Of a DNA stretch of 64,000 bases, positions 42,715 through 52,754 are shown in pieces. Every line of letters starts with the position of its first letter. The stretch's first letter is position 1. The position numbers and the translations under genes are program-made. The stretch comes from Asticcacaulis sp. AC460 (lineage in GTDB: Bacteria > Pseudomonadota > Alphaproteobacteria > Caulobacterales > Caulobacteraceae): positions 1 through 64,000 of the forward strand of contig NZ_AWGD01000020.1 of NCBI RefSeq assembly GCF_000495795.1, in the 5' to 3' direction. A model generated the notes under the pieces. The model made no database searches, was not told the origin of the DNA, and saw only the letters and a program-made list of their open reading frames with translations.

Positions 42715-43116
42715 TTATGCCCGCAGCCGGGTGGGGGTACCGTCCAGCCACTCCATGGCTTCGTCCACGGTCGTGAAGGCTTCGCGGATTTCCCGCGGGA
42801 ACAGAGCGCTGACGACATGGACGCGTGCGTGGTCCAGCGGATTGTTGACCACCACCGCGACGCGCGAACTGTAGTCGCGGTTGCCGACCCGGTCCTGCCA
42901 CCAGGCCGCCAGGCGGGTGATTTCGTCGAAATCGACCAGGCCTTCGGCGCGGCGATAGTCAAACAGACGCTCGTAGGCCCAGGGTTCGGCCAGTCCTGCA
43001 TAGACGTCGATGAAGTAATCGATCAGCACGCGGCTATCGATCTCACCGGCAATGACGAAGACGATACGATGGCGGTCTTCGTCGATCTGGGCTCTGACAT
43101 GAAAGCGTCGCGCCAT
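42715..43116 (-). CDS. Small SpoIIAA/STAS-like protein, paralogue 2
   Basis: 133 residues, ATG 43116 preceded by GGAGAT. Sequence parallels the downstream paralogue: EIDSRVLIDYFIDVYAGLAEPWAYERLFDYRRAEG, ITRLAAWWQDRVGNRD, NNPLDHARVHVVSALF and VDEAMEWLDG. The first ~25 residues (VRAQIDEDRHRIVFVIAGEI) form the expected first two strands. There are no Cys residues and no membrane segment. The two genes are separated by 61 bp and likely arose by tandem duplication. A role in stress or signalling partner switching is a guess only. Confidence 0.75.
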   Translation of the reverse strand: MARRFHVRAQIDEDRHRIVFVIAGEIDSRVLIDYFIDVYAGLAEPWAYERLFDYRRAEGLVDFDEITRLAAWWQDRVGNRDYSSRVAVVVNNPLDHARVHVVSALFPREIREAFTTVDEAMEWLDGTPTRLRA

Positions 43117-43173
43117 GGGACATCTCCGGTGAAGGAATTATCCCAATAATCGTACAAGCCGATTAACTTTACC

Positions 43174-43917
43174 TTACCCGGCCACCAGCACGGACGGCGT
43201 AAACGGTTCGCCCGTGGCTTCGGCGATCAACTGCTGTGAACGCGTTTCGATCCGGTCACGCAGCAGATCCAGGAAAGCGTTCTTGTCCATGCCCGGCTCG
43301 ATCGGATCGAGGAATTCCAGAACGGCCGTGCCGGGCGTCTTCTTGTAATGCTCTTCCTGCCAGAACAGGCCCAGATTGGTCGCCACCGGCACAACCGGCA
43401 TGTTGAAATTGTTCATCATGTGCCACACGCCCGACCGGTATTTGCGGTAGGTACCCGGCGCGTTGAGGTGGCCTTCCGGATAGATCAGGATGCTGCGGCC
43501 GTCCTTGGCAGCATCCGCCGAACGCGAGGCCAGGTTCTTGCGCGCTTCGTGGCCGCCACAGTTGTTGACGACAATGGCGCCAAGCTTCTGCAGCAGCTTG
43601 CCCATCAGCGGGAACTTCTCGAGATGGTCGCCGGTGACGAAGGCCAGGTCGCCGAACTGCGAATAGATGCAGAAACCGTCACCCCAGCTATGGTGTTTGC
43701 ACGCGAAGATGACCGGCCCGTCGGGCAAGCGGTCCCGGCCGCGCACCTCCAGCTTGATGCCGGCAAAAATCTCCATCGCCTGGACCATGCGCCGTGTGTA
43801 GCGCTTGATGACCCAACTCACCGGCTTGCGGCCCGGGAAGATGGTCAGGAACAGGGCGGTCAGACCATAGGTGACCGACAGGAACCAGTAGGCAACGGAA
43901 AAGAGAAAGCTGTTCAT
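43174..43917 (-). CDS. plsC: 1-acyl-sn-glycerol-3-phosphate acyltransferase
   Basis: 247 residues with an N-terminal membrane segment (LFSVAYWFLSVTYGLTALFLTIF). The acyltransferase HX4D motif is in CKHHSWGDGFCIYS, with substrate-binding motifs ILIYPEGHLNAPG and VPVVPVATNLG. It converts lysophosphatidic acid to phosphatidic acid at the inner membrane. The usual EGTR reads EGHL here, a permitted variant of the family. Several PlsC-like acyltransferases often coexist in one genome, so the exact acceptor is not certain. Confidence 0.92.
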   Translation of the reverse strand: MNSFLFSVAYWFLSVTYGLTALFLTIFPGRKPVSWVIKRYTRRMVQAMEIFAGIKLEVRGRDRLPDGPVIFACKHHSWGDGFCIYSQFGDLAFVTGDHLEKFPLMGKLLQKLGAIVVNNCGGHEARKNLASRSADAAKDGRSILIYPEGHLNAPGTYRKYRSGVWHMMNNFNMPVVPVATNLGLFWQEEHYKKTPGTAVLEFLDPIEPGMDKNAFLDLLRDRIETRSQQLIAEATGEPFTPSVLVAG

Positions 43918-44002
43918 GACAATGAGGCCCCGGAAGACAAGTTATTTGAACATTGTTCAAATTTGAAGTCAAGGCCTAAAGCGCGTGATAAGTCCGGCGA
44001 TA

Positions 44003-45061
44003 TCAGGCTGCGTTGGAGCCGCGGCTTTCGCCTTCGGCCACGGTGACCTTGTTGCGGCCGTTGTTTTTCGACAGATACAAGGCCTTGTCGGCGCGGTCCA
44101 GCAGGTCGAAAGCGTCTTCGCCGTAGGTGCGCTGGGCGATACCGGCCGAAATGGTGACGGTACCCAGGTCTTCATTGGTCGAACGGCGCTTCAGAACGCG
44201 CGAGGCGATTTCGGTGCGGGCTTCGTTCAGCAGGCGCTCGACCGTCGGGGCGGTTTCGCCGGGGAAAAGCAGGCCGAATTCTTCGCCGCCGTAACGGGCG
44301 GCCATGCGCGGCGGACGGCCGATGCGGGCCAGGACCGAGGCGACATAACGCAGGACCTGATCGCCGGTCTGGTGACCCCAGGTGTCGTTGAAGCGCTTGA
44401 AGTGGTCGATATCGATGACGGCCAGGGTTAGCGGCTTGGTGACGTCGTCCGTGTCGCAGTGGGCGTCCAGGGCTTCGTCGAAGGATTTGCGATTGGCCAG
44501 GTTGGTCAGGGCGTCGGTCATGGCCTCCATGCGCACCTGGTCCAGGTGCTTGCGCAGACGGGTGACTTCGCGCGAGGACTCCGACAGGCGGCCTTCCAGG
44601 ACGCTGTGTTGGGTCAGAACCTGGTTGGTGGCGACCGTGAGGCTGTCGATCAGGCCCTTCAGAGCGGCCGCATCGACGGCGCTCATGGTCTTGCGCGCGC
44701 CTTCCAGGGTTTCGCCGTAGTTCTTCTGGGCCTTCTGGGCTTCGATGATGACTTCGGTGATCGAGGCCAGTTCGCGGGTCAGTTTCAGTCCGGCGTCGCG
44801 GACTTCGTCATTCATCTTCAGACGGGCGATGAACTTGGCCGCCAGGCTTTCGGAGATTTCTTCGGTAATGGTTTCGCCCGCCTTGATCAGGCGGTGGATT
44901 TCCTGGGCGAGGGCGCCGTCAGGGTCGCCGGCAACGTACAGCCAGAGTTCGTAGTTGAGCGGTGTCGGCCAAACGCCGTGGTCCTGCATCAGCCGGAGAG
45001 CTTCGCCCGCCAAGGCATAGGCGGCGGGGCTTCTGACGCTGATTTCGATATCGTTGCTCAT
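44003..45061 (-). CDS. Diguanylate cyclase (GGDEF)
   Basis: 352 residues from ATG 45061 (AGAGGGA 5 nt upstream). No membrane segment or recognised sensor: residues ~1-180 are helical, including a coiled coil (SVLEGRLSESSREVTRLRKHLDQVRMEAMTDALT). The GGDEF domain (~185-340) has the active RYGGEEFG, plus DHFKRFNDTWGHQTGDQVL. It makes c-di-GMP, which in this group governs the motile-to-stalked switch. The allosteric I-site, usually RxxD five residues before GGEEF, reads RPPR. Caulobacter DgcB has a similar coiled-coil plus GGDEF layout; orthology is inference from layout. Confidence 0.93.
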   Translation of the reverse strand: MSNDIEISVRSPAAYALAGEALRLMQDHGVWPTPLNYELWLYVAGDPDGALAQEIHRLIKAGETITEEISESLAAKFIARLKMNDEVRDAGLKLTRELASITEVIIEAQKAQKNYGETLEGARKTMSAVDAAALKGLIDSLTVATNQVLTQHSVLEGRLSESSREVTRLRKHLDQVRMEAMTDALTNLANRKSFDEALDAHCDTDDVTKPLTLAVIDIDHFKRFNDTWGHQTGDQVLRYVASVLARIGRPPRMAARYGGEEFGLLFPGETAPTVERLLNEARTEIASRVLKRRSTNEDLGTVTISAGIAQRTYGEDAFDLLDRADKALYLSKNNGRNKVTVAEGESRGSNAA

Positions 45062-45159
45062 CAATCCCTCTGGCGTCCCTTTCTAGGGTCACTTGTCCCG
45101 TGACGGATGGACATTAGAGGAATTGTTCTGACAGGCGGTTAACGCCGGTTACTTTTTCG

Positions 45160-46608
<1,449 letters not shown>

Positions 46609-46652
46609 GGCCGTTCATTGCGCTTTTGCGGTGCGGTAGTCAATGGATGCGT

Positions 46653-46774
46653 AACGGGGTGTGGGGTCTGCGACCCCACAAATTCTTTCTTTTTCTTTCT
46701 TCTGACTTCGCCCAAGGGGGCGAGGTCAGAAGAAAGAAGAGGAAGACTTGGGGCCGCAGGCCCCAAACCCCGTT
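46653..46774. repeat. Palindromic intergenic repeat, family 3
   Basis: 122 bp whose halves are about 60-bp imperfect inverted repeats (start AACGGGGTGTGGGG, end CCCCAAACCCCGTT, with pyrimidine-rich TTCTTTCTTCTGAC arms). Each half also forms its own hairpin: GTGGGGTC-TGC-GACCCCAC and TTGGGGCC-GCA-GGCCCCAA. The tip is TCGCCC-AAG-GGGGCGA. It abuts and overlaps the parE stop codon (46773-46775). Confidence 0.88.
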
Positions 46775-48863
46775 AGACATCCAGGTCTTCTGCCGCAAAC
46801 TCGGCGTGATCCTGAATATAGCGATATCTCAGCTCCGGCTTACGCCCCATCAGGGTCTCGACCAGATCCTCGATATCCTCTTCGTCGTGCGGCAAGGTCA
46901 CCCGCGCCAGGGTCCGCGTCTTCGGATCCATGGTGGTTTCCTTCAACTGCGCCGGCATCATCTCGCCCAGGCCCTTGAAGCGGCCGATTTCCGGCTTCTT
47001 GCCCTTGAAATGCTTGGCCAGGATCTGTGCCCGGTGGGCGTCGTCCTTGGCGTAGTGCACTTCCTTGCCATGGCCGATCCGGTACAGGGGCGGCATGGCC
47101 AGGTACAGGTTACCGTTTCGGACCATGGCCGGCATGGTGCGGTAGAAGAAGGTGATCAGAAGGCTGGCAATGTGGGCGCCGTCGACGTCGGCGTCGGTCA
47201 TGATGATGATCCGCTCGTAACGCAGATCCTCTTCCTTGAACTTGGCGCCAGGCTGGACGCCCAGGGCCAGGCCCAGATCCGACAGTTCGGAGTTTTGCCG
47301 CAGCTTGTCCACCGTCGCCGAAGCCACGTTCAGGATCTTGCCGCGCAAAGGCAAAATGGCCTGGGTATTGCGGTTACGGCCCTGCTTGGCCGAGCCGCCG
47401 GCCGAGTCGCCTTCGACGATGAACAGTTCGGTGCCGATGGCATCCTGGCGCGAACAGTCGGCCAGCTTGCCCGGCAGGCGCAGTTTACGCGTCGCCGAAG
47501 CGCGCTGGACTTCCTTGTCCTTGCGCTTCTTCAGCCGCTCTTCGGCCTTTTCGATGATGAACTGCAGCAGCTTCTCGGCCTGCTTGGGCGAGCCGGTCAG
47601 CCAGTGATCGAACGGATCGGCCAGGGCGCGTTCCACCAGACGTGCCGCGTCGGTTGACGACAGGCGGTCCTTGGTCTGGCCCTGGAATTCCGGATTGCGG
47701 ATGAAGACCGAGATGACGATGCCGGCATAGGCCGCCACGTCTTCCGCCGTGATCAGGCCGCCCCGCTTGTCACCGGTCATTTCGGCATAGGTTTTCAGCG
47801 AACGGGTCAGGGCTGCGCGCAACCCGGCCTCGTGCGTGCCGCCGTCGGGCGTCGGAATGGTGTTACAGTAGGACTGAACGAAGCTGTCATGGTCGTCGAA
47901 CCCGGCGCCTGACCACACCACCGCCCATTCGACCGCGCCGGCATCGTCCTTACGCTCAACGCGGCCCGAGAAGATCTCGGTCAGGGCGTCGGTGTCCTTG
48001 ACCCGCTCGGCCAGGTAATCTGCCAGGCCGTTGGGGAAGTAGAACTTGTCCTCAGGCGGCGTCTGGTCGTGGATCTGCGACGGGGCGCATTTCCAGAAGA
48101 TCTGCACGCCACGGAACAGATAGGCCTTCGCCTTGGTCATCCGGTACAGGCGCGCGGGCTTGAAATGCGCCGAGGACCCGAAGATATCGACATCCGGCAG
48201 GAAGCGCAGCTTCGTGCCCTTCTTCTTCGACGGCTGGATCTGCTCGATGGGGGCCAGCGAGTGGCCGCGGGAGAAGTTCTGCTGCCATTCGAAGCCGTCG
48301 CGCCACGCCGTGACCTCCAGGCGCTCCGACAGGGCGTTGACGACCGAGGCGCCGACCCCGTGCAGACCGCCGGAGGTGGCGTAGGCCTTGCCGGAGAACT
48401 TGCCGCCCGAGTGCAGCACCGTCATGATGACTTCCAGCGCCGACTTGCCCGGGTATTTGGGGTGCGGATCGACGGGGATGCCGCGGCCGTCGTCGCGGAC
48501 GCTGACATAGCCATCGGCATCCAGCTCAACCCAGATCGCCTTGGCGTGATTCGCCACAGCTTCGTCCATGGCGTTGTCCAGGACTTCGGCGAACAGATGG
48601 TGCAGCGCCTTTTCATCCGTTCCGCCGATATACATGCCCGGACGCATGCGCACGGGTTCCAGCCCTTCCAGCACTTCGATGCTGGACGCGCCATAATCCG
48701 AATCAGGTGTATGCGGTTCAGGAGTTTTCACAGGTTCGGCCGCGACAAGTTTGGGGGCGGGACGCTTTTCGGGCGCGGAAGGCTTTTCAGGTACGGAGGA
48801 GGGGGAGCCTTCCGGTTCCTCACCACCGTTGAACAGATTGGGCTGCGGAGTAGACGACGTCAT
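46773..48863 (-). CDS. parE: DNA topoisomerase IV subunit B
   Basis: 696 residues. The first ~55 are a Pro/Glu/Ala-rich extension; the GHKL ATPase follows with [24 protein letters not shown] and [15 protein letters not shown]. The TOPRIM part has [29 protein letters not shown] and [11 protein letters not shown]. Length and lack of the GyrB insert favour ParE over GyrB, as does [20 protein letters not shown]. With ParC (not in the window) it decatenates replicated chromosomes. It has its own downstream palindromic element. Confidence 0.93.
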   Translation of the reverse strand: MTSSTPQPNLFNGGEEPEGSPSSVPEKPSAPEKRPAPKLVAAEPVKTPEPHTPDSDYGASSIEVLEGLEPVRMRPGMYIGGTDEKALHHLFAEVLDNAMDEAVANHAKAIWVELDADGYVSVRDDGRGIPVDPHPKYPGKSALEVIMTVLHSGGKFSGKAYATSGGLHGVGASVVNALSERLEVTAWRDGFEWQQNFSRGHSLAPIEQIQPSKKKGTKLRFLPDVDIFGSSAHFKPARLYRMTKAKAYLFRGVQIFWKCAPSQIHDQTPPEDKFYFPNGLADYLAERVKDTDALTEIFSGRVERKDDAGAVEWAVVWSGAGFDDHDSFVQSYCNTIPTPDGGTHEAGLRAALTRSLKTYAEMTGDKRGGLITAEDVAAYAGIVISVFIRNPEFQGQTKDRLSSTDAARLVERALADPFDHWLTGSPKQAEKLLQFIIEKAEERLKKRKDKEVQRASATRKLRLPGKLADCSRQDAIGTELFIVEGDSAGGSAKQGRNRNTQAILPLRGKILNVASATVDKLRQNSELSDLGLALGVQPGAKFKEEDLRYERIIIMTDADVDGAHIASLLITFFYRTMPAMVRNGNLYLAMPPLYRIGHGKEVHYAKDDAHRAQILAKHFKGKKPEIGRFKGLGEMMPAQLKETTMDPKTRTLARVTLPHDEEDIEDLVETLMGRKPELRYRYIQDHAEFAAEDLDV

Positions 48864-48940
48864 AAGCGATACTTTGAAGTGATTCGTTGCAAATCAAGTA
48901 AGCGAAACGCCTGCTTTGGCAAGGCGTGCACAAAGAAAAA

Positions 48941-48967
48941 GGCCGCAAGTCACGAGGACTTGCGGCC
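48941..48967 (-). terminator. Terminator of the first TorF-like gene
   Basis: Perfect 11-bp stem GGCCGCAAGTC with 5-nt loop. On the minus strand it is followed by TTTTTCTTTG. It lies 43 nt beyond the stop at 49011 and ahead of parE. Confidence 0.93.
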
Positions 48968-49010
48968 GATTTCGTTACCAGGCCAGCATGGCCCATTTAC
49001 ATTCGGTCGA

Positions 49011-49673
49011 TTAGAAGCCGACCTTCAGAGTGGCATACACGTTGTCCGGCAGGTCCACGCCAGCGACGCGCGACGCGTCGGAATAGCGCATGTCCAGCGA
49101 CAGCGAGTCGGTGATGGCGTAGGTCACGCCAGCGTTCCAGGTGGTGTAGCCGGCAGCTTCGTAGTTACCGATGGCGCCCGAAACGGTCCACTTGTCGCCG
49201 ATCGGCTGCGAAGCGTTGATTTCATAGTACGGGTCAGCCAGGTCTTCGGCCGGCAGATACATGGCGAAGCCGATCGAGCCAGCGCCCATCGGGTGGCTGA
49301 CGGCGGCCTTCAGTTCACCGACGTTGAAGTCGCAATCGTCGCACTGATCCGGGTACATGTAGTGGATGTAGCCAAAGTCGAACGAGAAGTCGCCCGCGGT
49401 CGGGGTGAGACCGGCATACAGGTCCACCTCGGTGTTGGCGGTTTCGTTGCCGAAGTCAACGTTGGAGCCCCAGGCGCCGACGTAGAACATGCCCTTTTTG
49501 TAGTCCACGCCGCCTTGCAGAGCGCCGTTGTCATCGGTTTGGCTGACGCCGCGCCAGACATAGTTGTTGGTGGCGGCGATGTTGAAGCTCAGCTCGCCCG
49601 CGTCCTGGGCCGAGGCTGCGCCGGCAAACAGGGCGCTGAGGGCGACAGCGGCAACAAGAAGAGTCTTTTTCAT
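49011..49673 (-). CDS. TorF-family putative porin, paralogue 1
   Basis: 220 residues from ATG 49673 (MKKTLLVAAVALSALFAGAASA-Q signal peptide). The mature part begins LSFNIAATNNYVWRGVSQTDDNGALQGGVDYKKGMFYVGAWGSNVDFG, the pattern of the TorF (Gcw_chp-type) family, and continues as alternating beta strands ending in aromatic F (YATLKVGF), as expected for an outer-membrane barrel. A CDDCD segment (~residue 115) might form a disulfide. It has a strong terminator and is close to its paralogue (50046-50687), which neighbours amtB. Confidence 0.9.
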   Translation of the reverse strand: MKKTLLVAAVALSALFAGAASAQDAGELSFNIAATNNYVWRGVSQTDDNGALQGGVDYKKGMFYVGAWGSNVDFGNETANTEVDLYAGLTPTAGDFSFDFGYIHYMYPDQCDDCDFNVGELKAAVSHPMGAGSIGFAMYLPAEDLADPYYEINASQPIGDKWTVSGAIGNYEAAGYTTWNAGVTYAITDSLSLDMRYSDASRVAGVDLPDNVYATLKVGF

Positions 49674-49995
49674 AGTAAATTCCCAGTTCCTTGGTTTGCG
49701 CCGTTGCGACATGAGCCACGGCTTTTTTGGATCGGTGAGGTGTGTCGGTAAAACCTAGATTAATGTACCAAAAAAAGCGAAGCGGTATAGCCCCCAAGGT
49801 CGTTTAGCAACGCTTTGATGCATATTTACCACGACTATTTCAAAGGCTTACGGCAATTTTACAGGGCCGTAGAGGCGTTATTCGATACGGTGATTTTCGT
49901 GGGCGAAACCTGTATTGCTAAATTTGTCATATTTAATTCACTGATAAATAAATGATTTTATTGCTGCGCTGCGGTCTCGCGGGCGCAAAAAGAAA
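49674..49995. other. AT-rich intergenic region between TorF-like genes
   Basis: About 320 bp, noticeably AT-richer than its surroundings (e.g. 49915-49965). It should hold the promoter of the downstream TorF-like gene on the minus strand. No gene, RNA or strong repeat was recognised. Confidence 0.4.
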
Positions 49996-50022
49996 GGGCC
50001 GCCCTCCGTGGGAGAGCGACCC
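49996..50022 (-). terminator. Terminator of the second TorF-like gene
   Basis: On the minus strand GGGTCGCTCTCC-CACG-GAGGGCGGCCC forms a hairpin followed by TTTCTTTTTG. A smaller hairpin (50031-50044, AACCC-GGAG-GGGTT then TTTCG) precedes it, giving a tandem terminator right after the stop codon. Confidence 0.9.
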
Positions 50023-50045
50023 TGACGAAAAACCCCTCCGGGTTA

Positions 50046-50687
50046 TTAGAAGGCGGCCTTAAGCGTAACGGCCAGGCGCGGACCCGAAGGCTTGAACCAT
50101 TCCGGGATGTTGGTGTCCGAGAATCGGGCGTCCAGACCCAGGGTCGAGTTGAAGGCGTAGGTGACGCCGATGTTGCCGACCGAATACTTGGCGCCGCCCA
50201 GTTCCTGCTCGCCGACCGCGCCCGAAAGGGTCAGCTTGTCGGTCAGCGGATAGGCGCCGTTGATTTCATAGTAGGCGGTGTCATCGAAATCGATATTGTA
50301 GTAATAGGCGGCGCCGATGCTGCCCTTGGGCAGGGCGTAGGTCACGGCGGCCTTGGCTTCCGTGGCGTTCAGCAGCTCGTCACCGTACTGGTACGTCACG
50401 ACGCCGACGTCGAAGGTGTAGTTGCCGACAACCGGCTTCACGCCGGCATATAGGTCAACTTCGTAGTCGGCGAAATCGACGTTCGAGGCCCAGGCGCCGG
50501 CATAGAAGATGCCGTTGCCGTAGTCGACGCCGCCCTGGATGGCGGGGCTGCCGTCGGTTTGGGTCCAGCCGCGGAAGACGTAGTCGCTGGTGACGCCGAT
50601 ATTGTAGCTGACGGCGCCTTCGGCCGAAGCCGAACCAGCAAAAGCGAGGGCGGCGAGGGCGGTCGCGGCCAGGAGAATCTTCTTCAT
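50046..50687 (-). CDS. TorF-family putative porin, paralogue 2
   Basis: 213 residues from ATG 50687 (GAGGAA upstream). Signal peptide MKKILLAATALAALAFAGSASA. The mature part AVSYNIGVTSDYVFRGWTQTDGSPAIQGGVDYGNGIFYAGAWASNVDFADYEVDLYAGVKP matches paralogue 1 and the family; it ends LAVTLKAAF with the terminal Phe of barrel proteins. It is predicted to be an outer-membrane channel. Genes of this family often precede glnK/amtB in proteobacteria, so a role in uptake of nitrogenous solutes is a fair inference. Confidence 0.9.
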   Translation of the reverse strand: MKKILLAATALAALAFAGSASAEGAVSYNIGVTSDYVFRGWTQTDGSPAIQGGVDYGNGIFYAGAWASNVDFADYEVDLYAGVKPVVGNYTFDVGVVTYQYGDELLNATEAKAAVTYALPKGSIGAAYYYNIDFDDTAYYEINGAYPLTDKLTLSGAVGEQELGGAKYSVGNIGVTYAFNSTLGLDARFSDTNIPEWFKPSGPRLAVTLKAAF

Positions 50688-50890
50688 GTTCTTGTTCCTC
50701 AGATGAGTTATGTGCCTAACCCGACCCAAGGCGTTTCCCGTGCAGAATTTTATGTTTCTTTTGCAGTGCAAACAGATTTACACATTTGTGACAGGTGTCA
50801 AAGGGGTGTGACTACAAAACCCGAGGGTGTGTCAAAAATGCCCAGTCGTTCGCGCGGTCCGCGCTGAAACGTGGTGTGTTATAAGAAAAC
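50688..50890. other. Upstream region of TorF paralogue 2 with two palindromes
   Basis: Contains TTTGCA-G-TGCAAA (50760-50772), about 73 bp upstream of the ATG, and TGACA-GG-TGTCA (50789-50800). Either could be an operator. No matching NtrC consensus with correct spacing was found. Confidence 0.35.
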
Positions 50891-50914
50891 AGGGCGCTTC
50901 CGAAGAAGCGCCCT
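50891..50914 (-). terminator. Terminator of amtB
   Basis: Perfect AGGGCGCTTC-CGAA-GAAGCGCCCT stem-loop. On the minus strand it is followed by GTTTTCTTAT. It starts 40 nt past the amtB stop. Confidence 0.9.
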
Positions 50915-50954
50915 ATCTCTTTTGTGCAACAGTTTCTGGTTAAGATGGGTGGTT

Positions 50955-52415
50955 TTAGTGATCCAGGACTTCGTCGTGCTGGGTCGAGTCGAGACCGGCT
51001 TCTTCATCAGCTTCCGACACCCGAAGGCCCGTCGTGAACTTGCAGATGATAAGAATGATCAGGGTACCGACGAGCGACCAGGCAATCGTGATGCCCAGGC
51101 CGTACAGTTGCTTCATGACCTGTTCCATGCCGGGGTTGCCGAGGCTGTTGATCTTCGGATCGCACAGGATGCCCGTCAGGACGGCGCCCAGGAAACCACC
51201 GGCACCATGGATGCCGAAAGCGTCGAGCGAGTCGTCGTAGCCGAGCAGCTTCTTGATCCAGGTAGCCGAGATGTAGCAGACCGGACCGGCGAGCGCACCG
51301 CAGATCATGGCGCCCATCGGGTTGACGAAACCGGCAGCCGGGGTGATCACAACCAGACCGGCAACCAGGCCGGACAGGATGCCGATCAGCGACGGCTTGC
51401 CGCGGAAGATCCACTCAACAACCTTCCAGGAGATGCCGCCCATACAGGCCGCCAGGATGGTGTTCAGCAGAGCGACCGAAGCGATGTTGTCGCCAGCCCA
51501 TTCCGAACCGGCGTTGAAGCCGATCCAGCCGACGAACAGCAGCGAGGCGCCAACCATGACGAACACGACGTTGTTCGGCGCCATGTTTTCCGAGCCGTAA
51601 CCCTTACGGCGGCCCAGGAACAGAGCGGCGACCAGGCCGGCCACGCCCGAGTTGCAGTGAACGACGGCGCCACCGGCGAAGTCGAGAACGCCAGCCTGAC
51701 CCAGCAGACCACCGCCCCAAACCATGTGGCAGATCGGCGCGTAAACCAGCAGCGACCACAGGATCATGAACAGGATCAGGCCCGAAAACTTGACGCGTTC
51801 GGCGAACGCACCGGTGATCAGGGCCGGGGTAATGATGGCGAAGGTCAGCTGGTAAGCAATCCAGGTATATTCGGAAATGCCAGCGACGAAGCCGTTATTG
51901 TAGGCCGTAGCCATGGTCGTCTTGGCGAGGAGCAGGTTGTCGAAACCGCCGAAGAAGAGGTTCGCGGTGTCTGCCGGAACGCCGAAGATCGATTCCGCGA
52001 CCTTGCCGAAGGCCAGAGAGTAGCCGACCGCCCACCACGCAACCGAAACGAAGCAGGTGATGGCGACCGACTGGGTCACGGTGGCGACGATGTTCTTCCT
52101 GCGCACCATGCCGCCGTAGAACAGCGCCAGGCCCGGCAGGGTCATCATCAGCACCATGGCGGTACAGAAGATGAGATAGGTGGTGGCCGCCGGATCCGAC
52201 ACCAGCGGGACCTGGGATGGCAACAGTGCCTCAGCCGCCGGAGCGGCTTCAGCAGCAGGTGCCGCTTCCTCGACCGCCGAGGCGGCATCGGAAGCAACGG
52301 CTTCAGCAGAGGCCACCGCAGTGTCCTGAGCCAAAGCTATGCTGGCGGCGGGGGCCACCAGAAGGAGGGCGGCAGCCGCAGCGACGGCCCTCGAGAGTTT
52401 GATCCACGTTTTCAA
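50955..52415 (-). CDS. amtB: Ammonium transporter
   Basis: 486 residues from TTG 52415, selected because AAGGGGGA lies 4 nt upstream; ATG 52448 has no such site. A cleavable signal peptide (AVAAAAALLLVAPAASIALA-Q) and a long Ala/Glu linker precede eleven membrane helices. Channel His residues occur in GGAVVHCNSGVAG and FGIHGAGGFLGAVLTG; YGGMVRRKNIV and GSEWAGDNIASVALLNT are family signatures. AmtB carries ammonium across the inner membrane and is gated by PII proteins. It is next to glnB-glnA and upstream of TorF-like porins on the same strand. Confidence 0.95.
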   Translation of the reverse strand: MKTWIKLSRAVAAAAALLLVAPAASIALAQDTAVASAEAVASDAASAVEEAAPAAEAAPAAEALLPSQVPLVSDPAATTYLIFCTAMVLMMTLPGLALFYGGMVRRKNIVATVTQSVAITCFVSVAWWAVGYSLAFGKVAESIFGVPADTANLFFGGFDNLLLAKTTMATAYNNGFVAGISEYTWIAYQLTFAIITPALITGAFAERVKFSGLILFMILWSLLVYAPICHMVWGGGLLGQAGVLDFAGGAVVHCNSGVAGLVAALFLGRRKGYGSENMAPNNVVFVMVGASLLFVGWIGFNAGSEWAGDNIASVALLNTILAACMGGISWKVVEWIFRGKPSLIGILSGLVAGLVVITPAAGFVNPMGAMICGALAGPVCYISATWIKKLLGYDDSLDAFGIHGAGGFLGAVLTGILCDPKINSLGNPGMEQVMKQLYGLGITIAWSLVGTLIILIICKFTTGLRVSEADEEAGLDSTQHDEVLDH

Positions 52416-52754
52416 AGTATCCCCCTTGGATAAGCGGATATTGCACATGCTCACAGTGCCGTGACTTCGGGGGATCGAAAAGACTAATGTGCGCTTAACG
52501 CAGGACTAGGCCGGTTCGCGGTGCCGTTTGCGTCATTTATGTGTCAAATTGTGGCCAAAGCGCGCCAAAACACCATAAATAGATGTGGTTACGGATGAAA
52601 CTAATTTGGTTTCAAGTGAAATAAAATTTGTATGACAATTGAGGGCGTTTTACCGGAAAATCGGCCGGAAACGAAACAGGCCGCCCGTTTCGGGGCGGCC
52701 TGTAGCAGATGGTAATGCCTGTGGCAAATGACAAGTGCCGTCAGGCAGCAATCC
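52416..52754. other. glnA-amtB intergenic region with glnA terminator
   Basis: 339 bp. Near glnA, AGGCCGCCC (52678-52686) pairs with GGGCGGCCT (52693-52701), giving a terminator-like hairpin on the minus strand followed only by GTTTCGTTTCC. Between it and amtB is TGAAAC-N7-GTTTCA (52596-52614), a possible operator. No sigma54 promoter (GG-N10-GC) was found near amtB. Confidence 0.5.

Noticed and set aside
52416-52500. Possible sigma54 promoter for amtB
   Set aside because: GG and GC elements are present but their spacing (8 or 14 nt) does not fit the required 10 nt.
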